Of a stretch of DNA of 64,000 nucleotides, positions 11,121 through 24,515 are shown one piece after another. Position 1 is the first letter of the stretch; every line of letters begins with the position of its first letter. The position numbers were made by a program, and so were the translations under genes. The notes under the pieces are model-generated. The model worked only from the letters and a program-made list of their open reading frames with translations, did not search any database and was not told the DNA's origin. The stretch covers positions 13,777,001 to 13,841,000 of the forward strand of contig SMMW01000575.1 of NCBI GenBank assembly GCA_004794655.1. The letters are read 5' to 3'. The DNA comes from Marisa cornuarietis (lineage: Eukaryota > Mollusca > Gastropoda > Architaenioglossa > Ampullariidae).

Positions 11121-13946
11121 TTATACTTTCTGTTTACGAGGTTCCATCTTAATCCACAAGCCGTCTTCTGCTAAAAATCTTGCTGGATGTTTGCTGATCC
11201 TTGGAGGATACTGAAAGACAGCACCACCGCCGCTATCATTATCATCATCATCGTCACCAACCACAACAACACCAGCATAAACAAAGGTTCTATATTTATT
11301 CTGGTATTACCAGAAAACAAATATACTTGTATCTAAATGGCTTCTTTGAGCCAGATACCAACGAACAGCAAATGTATAAATTTGGGGAAACATCCCTGCT
11401 CAGCGACCTGAAAAGCAGCAACTTCAAATCCTACACTACCTACAGACATTGTTACATCCCCACTGCTCCATTTCATAACATGAATGCAAGACTGTACTTA
11501 CCACTGATCTGCTGCAAAGAACGGGTGAGAATTTCTGAAGGATGGATGCGACGGCCATCTTGAGCTCCAGCTCGGCGAAACGCATGCCGATGCAGTTGCG
11601 AGGTCCCATACCGAAGGGCAGGAAACTGAAGGGATGGCGAGCTGCTCTTGCTTCCGGTGTGTGTCTGCATCAAATAACGGCACAAAACTTTAAAGGACAA
11701 GCTGTGCAACATTTTTTCTTTATGATCGGGTTAAGTTCATTTTAAAATAGTAATTGCCAAAATATGAGTAAATAATTAAGTTTTATTTTATAGCTATAAC
11801 CCTTCAAACATCGGGATTCTCACCTGCCACTAGAAAAGCAGGAAAAAAATTACTTTCCTATACCAAAGAGTTCTCTTACGCGCCAGAAGTATTTGTAATA
11901 GTGAGTGTGCATGTCTCCAAGTCAAATGAAGAAACATCGCTCAGGCTGTCGTGTTCAAGAAGCCATCTTTATTTTTTTTTTTTTTTTTTTTTTTTGCCTA
12001 TAAAATGAAACGGCTGATTTTGGAATACACCCTTACATATTTTAACTTTATTTAGAAGCTTCGAATGAAGTTTAAAAAAAATAACTAAATGGTCCAAACA
12101 TAATTCATTCAACAGACTGGTAAGTCAATCTTCTCCAGATCAAAATTTAATGGGTAACAATCACAGACATTGCAGTCTATGTTGCATTATTACTGATTGT
12201 CTGTTACTGAGTAGGTTAGTCCGAGTTAGTTTTACCATGTGTTTTACTGTTAATAAAATATAAACACATTTCAAATGTGCTTGTCTAAGATAAACTCCTG
12301 TAATTTTTTTTATTTGATGGTTAATTTCAAGCATTGCATTTTTTCTTATCGTTACAACTGACTGCTGATAAGGACTTTTTTAAAATTAAAAATATGATTT
12401 AAACATGCTTATCGACGTAAAAATTTATTTCTTCCTCATTTAGTTGCATGCAAAATTTACTTTTTACTTACTGATACTCGCACGTGTTCCCGTTAAAGCT
12501 ATTTATACATTTATCACCCTCGATTCTTTTTTTAAAGCTGTTTCGAGCATGCATATTAATGGTGACCTCACACTGTCAGTTGTTTTAAGCATTATGCTGG
12601 ATAAAGATACGACTGATGATGATGTGTTTGTGACTGTGTCACGAAGGTGTAGAAACCGTCGATGTTGCATATCTGGTGCTTGATCTACCAGCAGTCGCAT
12701 CTGGTTTTAACACCTCGTGGTTTTGTATAGTAAGCACTGCTGTCGGAAGATCTCTTCGTTTTACGGAAGATCCAAGACTTGCTTGTACTGTATAAGTGAC
12801 TAGATAACAATCGATTTTGAAATGTTTTGAGCAAATTCTTGAGTACGGTATGGGGATGAAGTTCGCATGGCACGTTTGAACAAAGCAGAGACCTGTAGAT
12901 ACACATCTCTGAACAAAGTTAATCCACTGGTGTTTGCTGCCATTATCTTTAGGATTTCCTTCATGAGTACAAACTCCGAGTGTCAAAGAGAACATTCAGC
13001 AACACCACAATGTGTCCTGGTCAGTCTTCGTTTACCGAGGATTGCATTTTTTTTTCTCTTCGAATCCAGCTTCCCTTTCTTCACTTGCTGTTTTCTCGAC
13101 AAATCCAGTTGTGCTTTATAGAAAAATATTAATATAAAATCTCTCATAAAATAGCACCGGAATGTTTTTGTGATACTTTATGCTCTGTTTCCAGCGATTT
13201 TTGCTGAGCAGTCAGGTTAGCCTTGAAAAGGAAGGGCAACCTACTACTACAGAACTGTCTCAACCAGCCTCTCGGCACAAAATAGGAACCGACTGTAGCG
13301 ACGACAAAATCGCATTATACTAAATTACGTGTCGTATATGAACAACAGTATTGTACGATTATAGTACAGGACCCGAACACTTACCTTTCCGGGTCAAACC
13401 TCATGGGGTCAGGCCAGTACTCTGGATTGGTGTGGATGCTGTAAACTGGGATGCAGACGACCATACCACGACGCAAGGGGACACCACCTAATACTGTGTC
13501 CTCAACACATTCTCTGTCCAATCTAGAGGATAAAGGAATGCAGTCACGTCAACGATAAGGTATTCGGGAAATGTTAAACAGAGGACATATACCTGTAAAG
13601 GATGCAAAGTGCCAAAAAAAGTACTGATGCCTGTAAATGATGCAAAGTGGCAAACGAGTTAGCAAGCCCTATTAAAGAATTTCTGAATGATTAAAAAGAG
13701 TCACCAAACTACAGCTATAATATATCAAGAAAGTAAATCTAACATTTCAGTGTTAGTATAAACAAAGCAATAAGGATGATCAAAGTATACGCTTTGTGTT
13801 ACATTTACATTACATTTTACTCTGGTGACTATTACACATACTTTGTTTCGGTAATGAGTGGACTAAAATTATCGATTTTGTTCTAATCTATTTTTAGTAT
13901 GTGGAATGTGGGCTTTTAACCAGAAAGTTGAAAATCAATATCTCCT

Positions 13947-14002
<56 letters not shown>

Positions 14003-17000
14003 GCGCGCGCGCGCGCTTCTAAAATAAAATGTAAAGATAAAAAGATCCTCACAAGTTGCCCGGAGAATAAAGTCGAATGGACTCGTACATACACATATCG
14101 AGGTAAGGAAGTTCATTAAGCACTTGGTAATCGACTTCGTTCTGGTAGAAAGAGAGGACAGATTCTGTAGTGGGACTATTTTCTGTTTCGTGTACAATGG
14201 GGCAAGTACATAAAAAACATTTCTCTACTTTATTGAACATTATGCCATTAAACAGCTACGGATTTTATTCCAGTTTCTGTGTGGTCACGAAAACGACAGT
14301 ACTATCCATAGGTGCGAGCGTGGATGCATACAAATATATACACAAACAAATACATTGGAGGACACTGAATGCAGACAGAAAACCAAGAAAAGATAGACAG
14401 GAACAGAGATGCTTAACACGTACCCAAACATATGCGCTCTTACAAACAGGGAAATATAGAGGTTGGGGAACTTGAATTAATAATAAAAAGACAACCGTAT
14501 TCAAAACATAACAGTTTAAGTAATAATAATAGTAATAATAAATGTGTGATATATATGGTGCATAATCACGCTCACGAAGGCATTACAGTAAAGAAAATAG
14601 TAGAAAAGTTAAAGCCTTAACGGTATACAGTTAAATTCTCATCAATTTATTACTCTTTCTTCAGCCTGTGAAATCAGCAATTATGTGATAACGAGCAAAA
14701 TTGTACAAAAGCTAAATCTCATTTAAATTAATCAAAACAGCCAATACGTGGACAGCTGCAGTATATCTCAGTCTATTCTGCAATCAAAGAACTAATTAAA
14801 CCCACTTCTCCTATCTTCTTGTCAATTTCCTCCTGCGCTTTTCTGAGACACTGGGGATTGGCTGCCAAGTTGAACAGGAGGAAAGACATGGCCACTGCCG
14901 TGGTGTCGTACCCCGCCAACAAAAACAGGAGACTGTTGGACTGAATCTCGCTTTCCGTGAGCCCTGTTCAGCAAGCATATGAGAATGCAAAATAGGCTCC
15001 CTTATTTCAGGTGCAGAAGTTTAAAATGCATGGTATTCAATGAATATCACCTCTCATGCTGCAGTACATTTGCTACCACACACACACACACACAAACAGC
15101 CAGGCAGGGAGAAAAACTAGGCACTAGAAATCTCGAATGGCGTTACTGCAAGCTAGTACCAGACACATGAACCAAACATAACAGTCTCCTCGTCATGTGT
15201 GATCTGCGTTCTATAAATTTAACTCTGAAAACTAAAGCAATCCAGCAAAAGGTGACGCTTTGGCGGTGAAAGACTTAATAACAAATGTGCATCTTTGAAA
15301 CAATATTACAGATACAGAGCATATTGAAGTTATCGGAGCCAAAATAAGCGTCGTTTTTCATGATGAACACTTTGTTTTTAAAAGTTATCTAAGTACCGAT
15401 GCTGCGCTAAAAAAAAAAATCCCACTTTATTTTTAGCTTACTTCTAAATGCGAGTTATGCCTTTCCTTAAATAAAATGTATACTCGAATGAAACCTCCTT
15501 AACATAGGACAGTCACTGACCTTTGCGGGTCCAGCTAGACGAAACACTGAGTTCTTTTCTGTGGTCAATCTCAGGGTCAACTTGCTGGACAGAGCTGTGT
15601 TCTGTCTCCGCCTCCACTAGCAGCTGAAGAATGTCTGGGTACTTCTGTATGAGGACAAAATTATCTTTAGCGTGCGTGTCGACGGTTTCCGACATTTTCG
15701 CCTGATCATGTATCGTGTATTTAGATTCAGGTATTTAAGGTATTGTCAAGGCCAATTCAAGAATGTCTCTTTTCCTCTTTCCCCTCTGATGAAATCTGTA
15801 AAACTTTGCACCTAATCACGAACGTGGATCAGAAAAATGGTCAAGGTTGCCCCCTAATCTTTAGGGCCGATGGGTGGAAGTTGTGAAGGACAGCACTTTT
15901 CGTGGGAACAGCTTTTTGTGCTTCCTCTCCACAGCTGCCTTACCTAACTGAACTCTGTGCAGAGTCAGGTACCTTATTTAACAAATGAGTCAACTTGAGG
16001 ATGTAAATTGCGTCACACGGGTACCTCTTATAGAGTGCGCCTTGCCTTGGATACATAATGATGATCAGTTTCCGTTTGTTGTAGTAATAATAGTAGCTAA
16101 ATGTACTATGACAATATCATACGGATGTGAGAAATACAATAACATATTTCAGATACAATGCATCAGGAGGGAGACGGAAAGCATCAGAGAAGCACTAGAG
16201 TAATGTTCTTCAGTAGTGAGATTACAACAGTTTGCGTAAAGAAAGAGGATACATTGATAGCTGAGAAGTCAACATGGTCTCGCTCGTTGTCTCATTGTCT
16301 GATGACTACCCACCTTTTGGTCCTGGCGACGCTGTTTGAGAGCAGAAGAAATAACGTCAATCACGTAATCCAAGGCATCTTTCGGTGCAACTGCGATCCC
16401 TATGTGCCGGAGATACTGTCCCAGGAAAGGAACCAGGACTGTGCCAAAGATGAAAGTAGCTTATATTCTTTCAATGTATGTCAATGCAAACTTTTCCAAA
16501 AATGATGGGAAGGTCAGTTACAAAGGTTTCATACCTTGAACAGTGAGGTTCGACAAAGACAGAACAACACAGGTAGAGACAGAAACACAACTCTAAACGT
16601 TTCCTTCTTTAAATTTTTCCTTTGTATCTCAAAGATAAAGTATAACGCCAAATGTAGATAAAACTGTACTTCACACATCGCACCCACGCTCGTACGTACA
16701 TTGAAAGTTCATTGAGTATATTTCCTTAAGGTGTCCTATACATCTGACAACAGGTATATGCACAATTACGAGAAAAGCCACGTACACAATACTGTCAACA
16801 TCCAAGGGGGAGCATACAGGATGCGGTTAGTCACCTTCACAAATTGCTCATCCGGGTTCTTCAAAGAGTTGATCTGGATTCCAAACGCAACTCCAGCAAT
16901 TACGTCCATGCTGTATGCACTCGAAACCCTGAAATTCAACAAACTTTTCTAAACGGCGTGACCTTCTCTCAAAAAGCTATCCATGGTTTTTTGTTCTTTT

Positions 17001-20000
17001 AAAAAGGTGCACGGTAAGATGTTTGAAATCGGAAATTAAATTCTTTAAAGTACATCTTTCCAGTGTGTCCTGGATAACAGAGGCAGACACGCGGGGAAAT
17101 GACAACAGAGTTTCCTTTATTTATTACAGCACCAGTAGTATCCATCCTTCCATTGCTCCAACCATGCATCACCAAATAATTCAAATTCTCCTTACTCTTT
17201 GGCGTCCATCTCCTCCCCTCTTTCAGCTTTTTCTCTGATATTAGTCAGAAGGTCTTGACAGCAACCCCTCAGCACCGGCAACATCTGAAAAAGGGGAAAG
17301 CAGCCTGAAATCATTTAAAATTACTTAATTCATTAAAGTTATAATCGCTGTTATCATCGTTGTCGAGCGATCGAATATAAGAGATGAAAACTATCTGGAC
17401 CCTATTGGGTAGATAAATGTGACAAGTGGTTGCTTCCAGCCACCGCCTTACAGCAATGTAATACACTCCGCGAAAAGGTAGACGCTGCAGTTTAAGCCTC
17501 AAGAAAGCAGCCCCTCCCCCCACTTCGTGTCTTTTTAAAAAGACTTTATTCTGCACTTGGTCTTACCTAGAACATTCAAAAGCCCGGATAAAGCAGAATT
17601 CAATTGATAAAGATGTTTGAATGCAGACAGCTGTGAACTGCAGGTAACATTAACTCTTCAAAGTGGAGACAGTCTCAAGTATATGTAGTCCTGATGCTGT
17701 ATGGATATTGTAATCCTTTGCCAGTGACATTTATCTCTGTGTATTTTACGCATTCACTTGTGACCGTCTCTAAACTATCATAGTCATCTTTCACCATAAA
17801 CGTGCAGGATAAAAATATTACTTTGTACTACTCCTACCCCCAGCGCGCATTTTTCTGTTTATATCTATTGGCCAGACTACTGAAATCTGCTATGGACCAG
17901 AGATAAAGCTAACTCAAAGGTAGCTACAAATAGGAACAGACGATAGCCTTAGATTCTCTTCGTATGTCCAGGCCAAAGCCCAGGGAGTACCATATTCACC
18001 TTCTTCAGTTTCCCGGAGCTGAATGTAGGGGACAGAACGTTGCGCACGTGCTTCCAGTGGTCGTCCTTGAGTGTAAGCAGAGTCTCGCTCCAGGGTTTAT
18101 AGTCAACCATCTTGCTAGTCTGAAAGATATGTTTAAAGAATAGTGTTCACTTGCTTACATTTCGTGCTTGCTTGCAAAGCTGACACGCATGCACTTGCGT
18201 TGGTTCAATAGCTTTAGTTGCGTTTTCCCTCAAATGTCTCGAATGCAACTCTATATACATGTATGAACATATACTTGTGAGTATTGTTCTAGCTAAAGAT
18301 GATACCATATTTTCTCGTGTGTGTGTGTGTGTGTATTATTCTGGCTAAAGAAAAGCCTATAATTTCTTTTTCTCTCTCTTAGTGGCCATTTTGCAATGTA
18401 CAAATAATGATGAACGTACCAAATTACAAAGAATGAAAGACATGAAAAATGTAGCACAAACAATAGTAGCGGTGGTGAAAATGGCGGTAGATAAATGCTG
18501 CTAGAGCGGATAAGCTATTTTCTATTAACGACCTAAAGCATGCATAATGTTAAGAGTTGCGTTATAAAAACCATTAGGTTTTAATTGTTAATAGATGAAA
18601 ACACAAAACGATGTCTCACCTGGCGGTTTGGATAAGACACAAAGTTCTTGACCATTACTTCACGTATGAGGTCAAGGTCGGTTACAACTAGATTAGGAAC
18701 CTGACCTCGATAAATCCTGTTGAAATAAATCTGATCTTACAGGAAGTAACCGTTCCTCTGTGCCGAAATATTCCTCCTCCGATTAAATTACGTAAATAAA
18801 TAATTTTTTAAGGAAACAGCGTTTGTTGTGTGCATGGATTAAAGGACGGGGGGGGGGCGGAGGGGAATACTATTCTATTCTAGGGTGTCACAGAAAACAA
18901 ATGAACAAACAACTCGTTTCTTTATATCTGATTATCTTAGACCAGACCGTTTTTACACATAACATGTCAACTATGAAGGACCGCTCTCGTCAGCTTAAGT
19001 CGCAGACCTCATTTCTCTCTCAGTATCTTAGTTATGTTCGCGTTGATCCATTCGTTACCTCAGGACTCCTTCACTTGGGTATCTCATTGCCTGTGGGTTA
19101 ACACGCATACAATCTGCAGCTCTGTATCCTCTACTAAACTATTATGCACGAGTCTTGACCAAAAAAAAAAAAATCACGACTTAAACTTATAGACGCAGCA
19201 AAGCCTGCTAGGCTTACCGGACAGAGGATTTTTCACAGGCACTTGATAAAAAAATAATGTTGATAGGAAAGATTCCATCATCACTAAACACAATATCTGA
19301 TTAATGAAAGCAAAATATTCAGCACACTACGACTCACCCGTATATTTTCCCATACTCTTTTTCCCACTCCTTAAAGCATTGCATAAATCCCTGCAAGAGA
19401 ACGGCCATTAGTGCCTTCCACTGAGTCAGAAGACTGTACATAATTTTATATCATTTGCATACTGTAATTTTTAACAGGTAAGTTAATTATATAGCCTTTA
19501 AGAATACTTGTATATAATTCTCATACTGTCTTTGCTTGAAGTGAGCTTTGTGTGTGTGTGTGTGTGTGCAAAATGGGAACTGAAACCATGACACAAGCCA
19601 CAAGCTTAGAGTAGCGTTTCTTCTCTTACTTCTTTTTTCACGTTTTCATTGTCATCCTATGTCTGAGCTAAATTTGACAGTTCACAGCCATCATATGACT
19701 TTAACCCCCCTAAGTCTTGACCATCTTGTTAAAGAAACGCGAAAGGTGTTAGCAGAGAGTTTACTAATCCATCTAAAGTCAGTAGATGCAGCAAGTCAAC
19801 TTTACAAACATAGCAGCCACTCAATTGGGTCTCAGCATACCTTTTCGAGCATTTCGTTGATGTTGCCCACAATTGGTTTGGGTTTGGGTCCCTTGATTCC
19901 AATCTTCTCAAACGTCTTGTTCACTTGACTAGCTTTCCTAACAACAGAAACTGTTTCTTGTTAGGTCTGTATGCTCATGACGAAGTAGTGTCAGTATACA

Positions 20001-20371
20001 ATATCTGTGCACTATCTTGACACATTTGTCACCCGAACACTCTTGTGCTCGGTCTTCCTTGCAAAATAACAGATACAATAAGATACTGTGAGTGCTAGTG
20101 TGTGCATGCGTACACGTGCGTGTATGTGTGCGCACGCAATCGTGCATGCATGCGCGTGAGTGGGAGTGCGAGAAAGAGAGAGAGGGGGGGGCAGACAGAA
20201 TGCCAATTCAACAACATAACAGATTCTTTGTACAGAAGAAATTCTTGCCAGCAGTGTGACCCATAAGAGACATTCGGGCACTCATACTCACCAGACCCAC
20301 CATGCCAGAAGCAAGAACGCAGCGAGAATAAGGACACCCGTCACTTGAAAGCAGCACAACAACGTCTCCAT
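11121..20371 (-). CDS. Cytochrome P450, CYP3 clan (complete, 15 exons)
   Basis: Exons in transcript order: 20371-20292, 19937-19841, 19390-19338, 18716-18620, 18119-18000, 17284-17196, 16928-16835, 16592-16535, 16438-16314, 15644-15521, 14963-14802, 14182-14053, 13522-13385, 11664-11502, 11210-11121. All phases join to 539 codons. Landmarks: N-terminal ER anchor; [13 protein letters not shown] hinge; C-helix WKHVR (~W131); [14 protein letters not shown]-helix AGYDTT (~329-334); K-helix ESIR (~E400/R403); FDPER (~452-456); heme loop [10 protein letters not shown] with thiolate Cys ~480; end KMEPRKQKV. It is a microsomal heme mono-oxygenase fed by P450 reductase; the motifs place it near CYP3A/thromboxane-synthase-like enzymes. 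The substrate cannot be deduced. Less certain points: exon 16592-16535 (weak acceptor, but needed for phase), the weak donor at 14802 (gtttaa), and exon 10, which could instead start at 15701 and add 19 residues. Confidence 0.9.
11972..11995. repeat. Poly-T tract in the last-but-one intron of the P450
   Basis: A run of more than twenty T in the window strand, i.e. poly-A in the gene sense. It may be the tail of an old retroposed repeat, but no body is recognisable beside it. Confidence 0.6.
13948..14018. repeat. Compound microsatellite (TC)n(AC)n(GC)n
   Basis: Consecutive TC, AC and GC dinucleotide runs in a P450 intron, ending about 35 bp from the exon that carries the ExxR helix (14182-14053). 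The AC/GC part is alternating purine-pyrimidine and could adopt Z-DNA. Confidence 0.9.
20096..20190. repeat. Alternating purine-pyrimidine tract
   Basis: A degenerate TG/CA/CG-rich stretch (GTGTGCATGCGTACACGTGC and onward) followed by a GA/G-rich run, inside intron 1 of the complete P450. Confidence 0.7.
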
Positions 20372-23300
20372 GTTTGCAAATCACTTTGCTGGGTGGGTGC
20401 TCCGCTGGTGCCAGAGGGTAGCCGCCTCTCACCTTTCCTCGATTACAAATAATATCCAGGAATGAACATAAAGAAATAAATATAAAAATGCCTATGAAAA
20501 AACTATATATATAATTATCATAGTGATTAGAAAATTCATAAGACAAGAATTCATTAAGTATTTCCAGCCAACGTTATGCTTTTAAGTCCTCGATGGTGTC
20601 TTGAATTTGAATTAGGTAAATCCTTTTTAACAGGCAAGACATGATGTTGTAGAGTAATTTTGAATAAAATGATGTAGCATTAACTCTTTCAGGCTTGTTA
20701 CTGATGGCTGCAGTTTAATTTGTCCTATAACTGTCTCCGCAAAAGAACACACAAAGGACATGATTAAACTCCCACTACCCATTCATCACTATAGGCAAAA
20801 GATTTCCCTCGCCCCTACAAGAAGCCCTCTGTTCCACATGAACGCATTCAACAACAAAAAGATAAATAAATAACATTAAAAAATCAAAGCGAAACTACCT
20901 TCGGAACTAGCCCTACTATCAACAACATGCAGTGCCTTACAACAACAAGAACAAGAAAACACACACACGGTACGCTACGACGACACTAGCCTCCTCAACA
21001 ACAACCGGTGGCAGGTCAGTGTTCAGAGAAAGCGAACCACCTGAGCCGACTCGCCCTCAGGTTCAGTCAGCCAATAGTGTCAGGCTGTTAAATATAGCAT
21101 ACGGCTGATACAAGGCACAGCAAATATACACCAGATTGTCTAAGCGCACTGAGCAAGGGTGAGTATAAGCCATTCGATCTGCCCTGTTACCGCTAGTCAG
21201 ATTACTTGAATATTTGTATATTTCCCCTGACTTTCACGGCGACAGAAAGGTTAAAGCTGCAGGACAAAGATATCCAAACACGTACAACAGGAAGCAGGGT
21301 CACGGCGAACAGTAAGACACATGCGCTGCGCATATAGGATACAGCAGACCGGACAGCAGAGCGTTCGTCAACGAGCGAGCTACTGCTCAACAGTACAGTC
21401 TATAGGCTCAGGCCTCCAGTTAGTATGTCTCCCATACGGGCTAAATGGGTCGCGCGCTTCTGATAGACAGACATACCTGCCGGTGTGCTGACCACGTAGC
21501 CGGAAAAGTCGCCTGGATGTGTACGTTTCGCTTGGCGGACTGCTGCCTATAATGTGTACGGGCACGTCAGGTGAACACGACCAGCTCTCGAGCAATTCTG
21601 CACTCACTACTTGCCACAGGAAGACTTGCTATCGTACGGAGAAGCGGTCGAATGTTCAGTCTGCGAGCCTGTCGCCCTAGTTTCGTCATGGCGTTGCGAA
21701 AGGGATGCGCAATACTCTTGCGCTACATTCAGGCAAGAGGAGTAGCGGGAAGTAGCTTGCATTTACTGACCGAAACATGAGAGGTCTGTTATTTTTTTTA
21801 AGTGGAGTCTGTGTTGCGCAAAATATTTGGTTTAATGAGAGAGGGGTGTCCGTGGGTTGGGAAAGGGGTTGTTGATGTGCCGATGCAAAGAAAGACACAA
21901 AGCTATCGCTGTCAAAACGAGCGGCTTCTCTCTCTCTCTCCAGCTCGCGCGGGCAAGAACTGTGTGGCTCGCCTTTTGATAACGTTGATGCAACATCTAA
22001 CCCTGAGGATGGCCGAGATGCTGCTGCAGCAGCAACCCGACAGCTGACACGTGTGCCGCGTCTTCCATGGGAGGATCACGTCTCTGCCACCTGGTCGATC
22101 ATCGTTTTCGACCTCCGACCTCCGGTGTTTGTGATCTGGCTCTGATGAGTCTCCAATGTGGGTCGAGGGACCAGACAATGGAATGACACCCTGGCGACGC
22201 GCCAGAGCTGTAAGAATGGCCGAGACTGGTCTTACTTAAGAATAACAGAGTTTTATCGCCGCCACTGTGCGTGCTTGTGAAAGACCGATTGGCAAAGTCC
22301 ACCTAACTCATGTTCAGCAAGTTCCAACTTTCATCACCCCTGTCACTGGTCCAAAGTGTGGAGAATCCTATTGAGTTCTGTAAAGCTTAGCTTAGCGTAT
22401 CACCATGCCTGCCTTTCGTGCTGGACAGGACAGATCCTCTCTCCTGAAAGCCGCCAAGATGGAAGAGATGCAAATTCTAACAGCAGTCATTTTTTCTCGA
22501 AAATCCATGGTCGGGACACAAAAGCAAAGACAGGCGATAGACACACTCTCCTTGACCCAGACTCTCATCCCTCTACAGCTGTGGCACAGAGAACTGGGGT
22601 GGTCTGCATGAGCTATGAAAAGAAGACATAAATATGATGCATCCCGACTCGGGCCCGGACTGCGTAAGCGTTGGCATATCTTCTTTCTAGTAAAAAGAAA
22701 AAAATGTCCACATATCTATATCTCAGAAGGCAAGCGGCGCCTACGGACATCTTTATAACCGGAAAACAAGGTGCGAATGGATAGGCAACTATAGTTTAAA
22801 GACAGACAAAAGTGACGAAACAGTCTGGAAGGCTCGCTGTGAGCACAGAATAGCCAAAGACAAAGCCGCCGATAAAAGAATTGCCGCAAGCGGAAAGAGT
22901 ACTTATATAGCCAGCTCTCAGCCCTCTATAACATCTGCAACTGTCTAAGGATTCGGCTGTCCCAGGCGCCGCAAACTTGTGCAGTACCATGTACCTTTTC
23001 CGTCATTTATAGTGTGCGAAAAACCACCCATTATATAAATGAATAAATGTATATGTATGTGTAAATAGATGGACAAAGGGTCGATAGAAACACATACAAA
23101 CGCAATACTATATACAGACCTCTCACTCCTACTATATTTATTAACAGTCTGATTAAAGCGCTGGGGAAAAAAAAAGGGATTGTGTTTGCTTCATTTAAAG
23201 GTATTAATTACCAAGCAAATGAATCCCAGTTCGAGACAGCATTACAGAAAGAAATCAAAATCTAACACCATTAAAGTGCAGAAATACCTTAATATCATTC

Positions 23301-24400
23301 AGCTACAGCAAAAGGGAGAGCAGGAGTTTATGTTAATGATATATGGGTGTCAACGTTCATTGACGTCACAATTGTCCATGCATTAATTCCTCGTTCGTGG
23401 CGAAGAAAATTTAAGCTTCTTTTTGGGATATTGCAGATTTTAATATTTAATTCCGCCTCTAACATTTTACGATTCTGTTGGTAGGACTGATGACATATCA
23501 CATCAAATGACAGTAATTGAATCTTAAGTTCTGTACCACGTTTATGCAATGAAGCAATAGGATCCGTGCGACTGTATAATAATCTCCCCAGCCCGAACTT
23601 TAAAAAAAATTAGCGCCATTACAACTAGTTTAGCGCTTATTTAACTGGCGTATTAGTGCATGATATAATACTCATGCAATGGTATTGATGGAATTGAAGT
23701 AAATATAGAATCCATGTGCCACATCCAACTTAGTGTAAAGTGTTCATCTGGGGGAGTCCATTTTAAGTGTCAGAGGGGGGAGAACCGTAAAACATTCCGC
23801 TTCCTCAATTTGGACCGACTACATGAACTGCACATTTCACTTCATACTATTTCCTGAAATGCCAAAACTTATGAAAGGAAGAACTATTCTTCAAAAAATA
23901 TCAAATAATTTACGAAAACAATCATTGTGCGTGCGATGTGGTACTGTATGTGGTTTACCCAAGGTATTTGTGCAGAAACGTACAGTGTCGGCACGTGGTT
24001 TTTTCGGCTAGTGCCAGTCACGCTCTATGAAAGCTGTTTACGATAGTTGCAAGACCTTTGTTGCATAACACCAGTCATCGTTGAAGTGTTGTTTTCTTGT
24101 GAGGCTGACAAGTTCCTAAAGATTTTTCACCAAGCAGCACAAGGTCACTTCGCTAACATTTCGCTCTAGTGGTTGTGAGACGCGCATGCTCAGCGAGCGG
24201 AATCCATTGAAGTAGTGACCTACAAATGACAACATTTTCCCGTTTTACGTAGACGTCCTAAGCGATCCGATTCACATCTCTGTTTACAAATATTAATAAC
24301 TTGACATAGGTTACATGTAGTACTATTAAAACCTCCTTTAATGTTTTATTTGAAAGAGGTGCTGATTTTTATTTTTTTCTGGAGGCGAAGCAGACGGCTT
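20372..24400. other. Intergenic between divergent P450 and MGA-like genes
   Basis: Lies between the 5' ends of two divergently transcribed genes. About 20.9-22.6 kb is richer in GC and CpG than its surroundings and may hold regulatory sequence or non-coding 5' exons of the P450. I found no splice-supported coding exon, RNA gene or named transposon. Open frames up to 91 codons occur but lack recognisable composition. Confidence 0.5.
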
Positions 24401-24404
24401 TTGC

Positions 24405-24515
24405 GCGCGAGGTCATGTGACATTCCACGTGGCCCCCTCCCTCCGCCCTGTAGCGGCCGAATTACCCAGTTTGCAACACGGATTTTATTTTCTCAAGATG
24501 GCGGAGTGATAATAA
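24405..24515 (+). promoter_or_regulatory. Putative promoter and non-coding first exon of the MGA-like gene
   Basis: A GC-rich stretch contains GTCATGTGAC (24412-24421, an M-box/CLEAR-like E-box) and CCACGTGG (24425-24432, the core MYC/MAX E-box). AAGATGGCGG at 24495-24504 is a YY1-type initiator often found at transcription starts of TATA-less animal genes. A donor GTAAGT follows at 24516. The exon would carry a tiny upstream reading frame (ATG GCG GAG TGA). The next exon probably starts at an acceptor near 27965 or 28011, before the coding ATG at 28051. Assignment to this gene rests on orientation and the lack of any other gene. Confidence 0.5.

Noticed and set aside
11201..11563. 120-codon plus-strand open frame
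   Set aside because: It is antisense to the last two P450 exons and their intron, and its His-rich start reflects CAT/CAC repeats.
15645..15701. Longer version of P450 exon 10 starting at 15701
   Set aside because: In phase, but it adds 19 residues with no counterpart in CYP3 enzymes. The acceptor before 15644 has a far better pyrimidine tract and gives KYPDILQLL directly.
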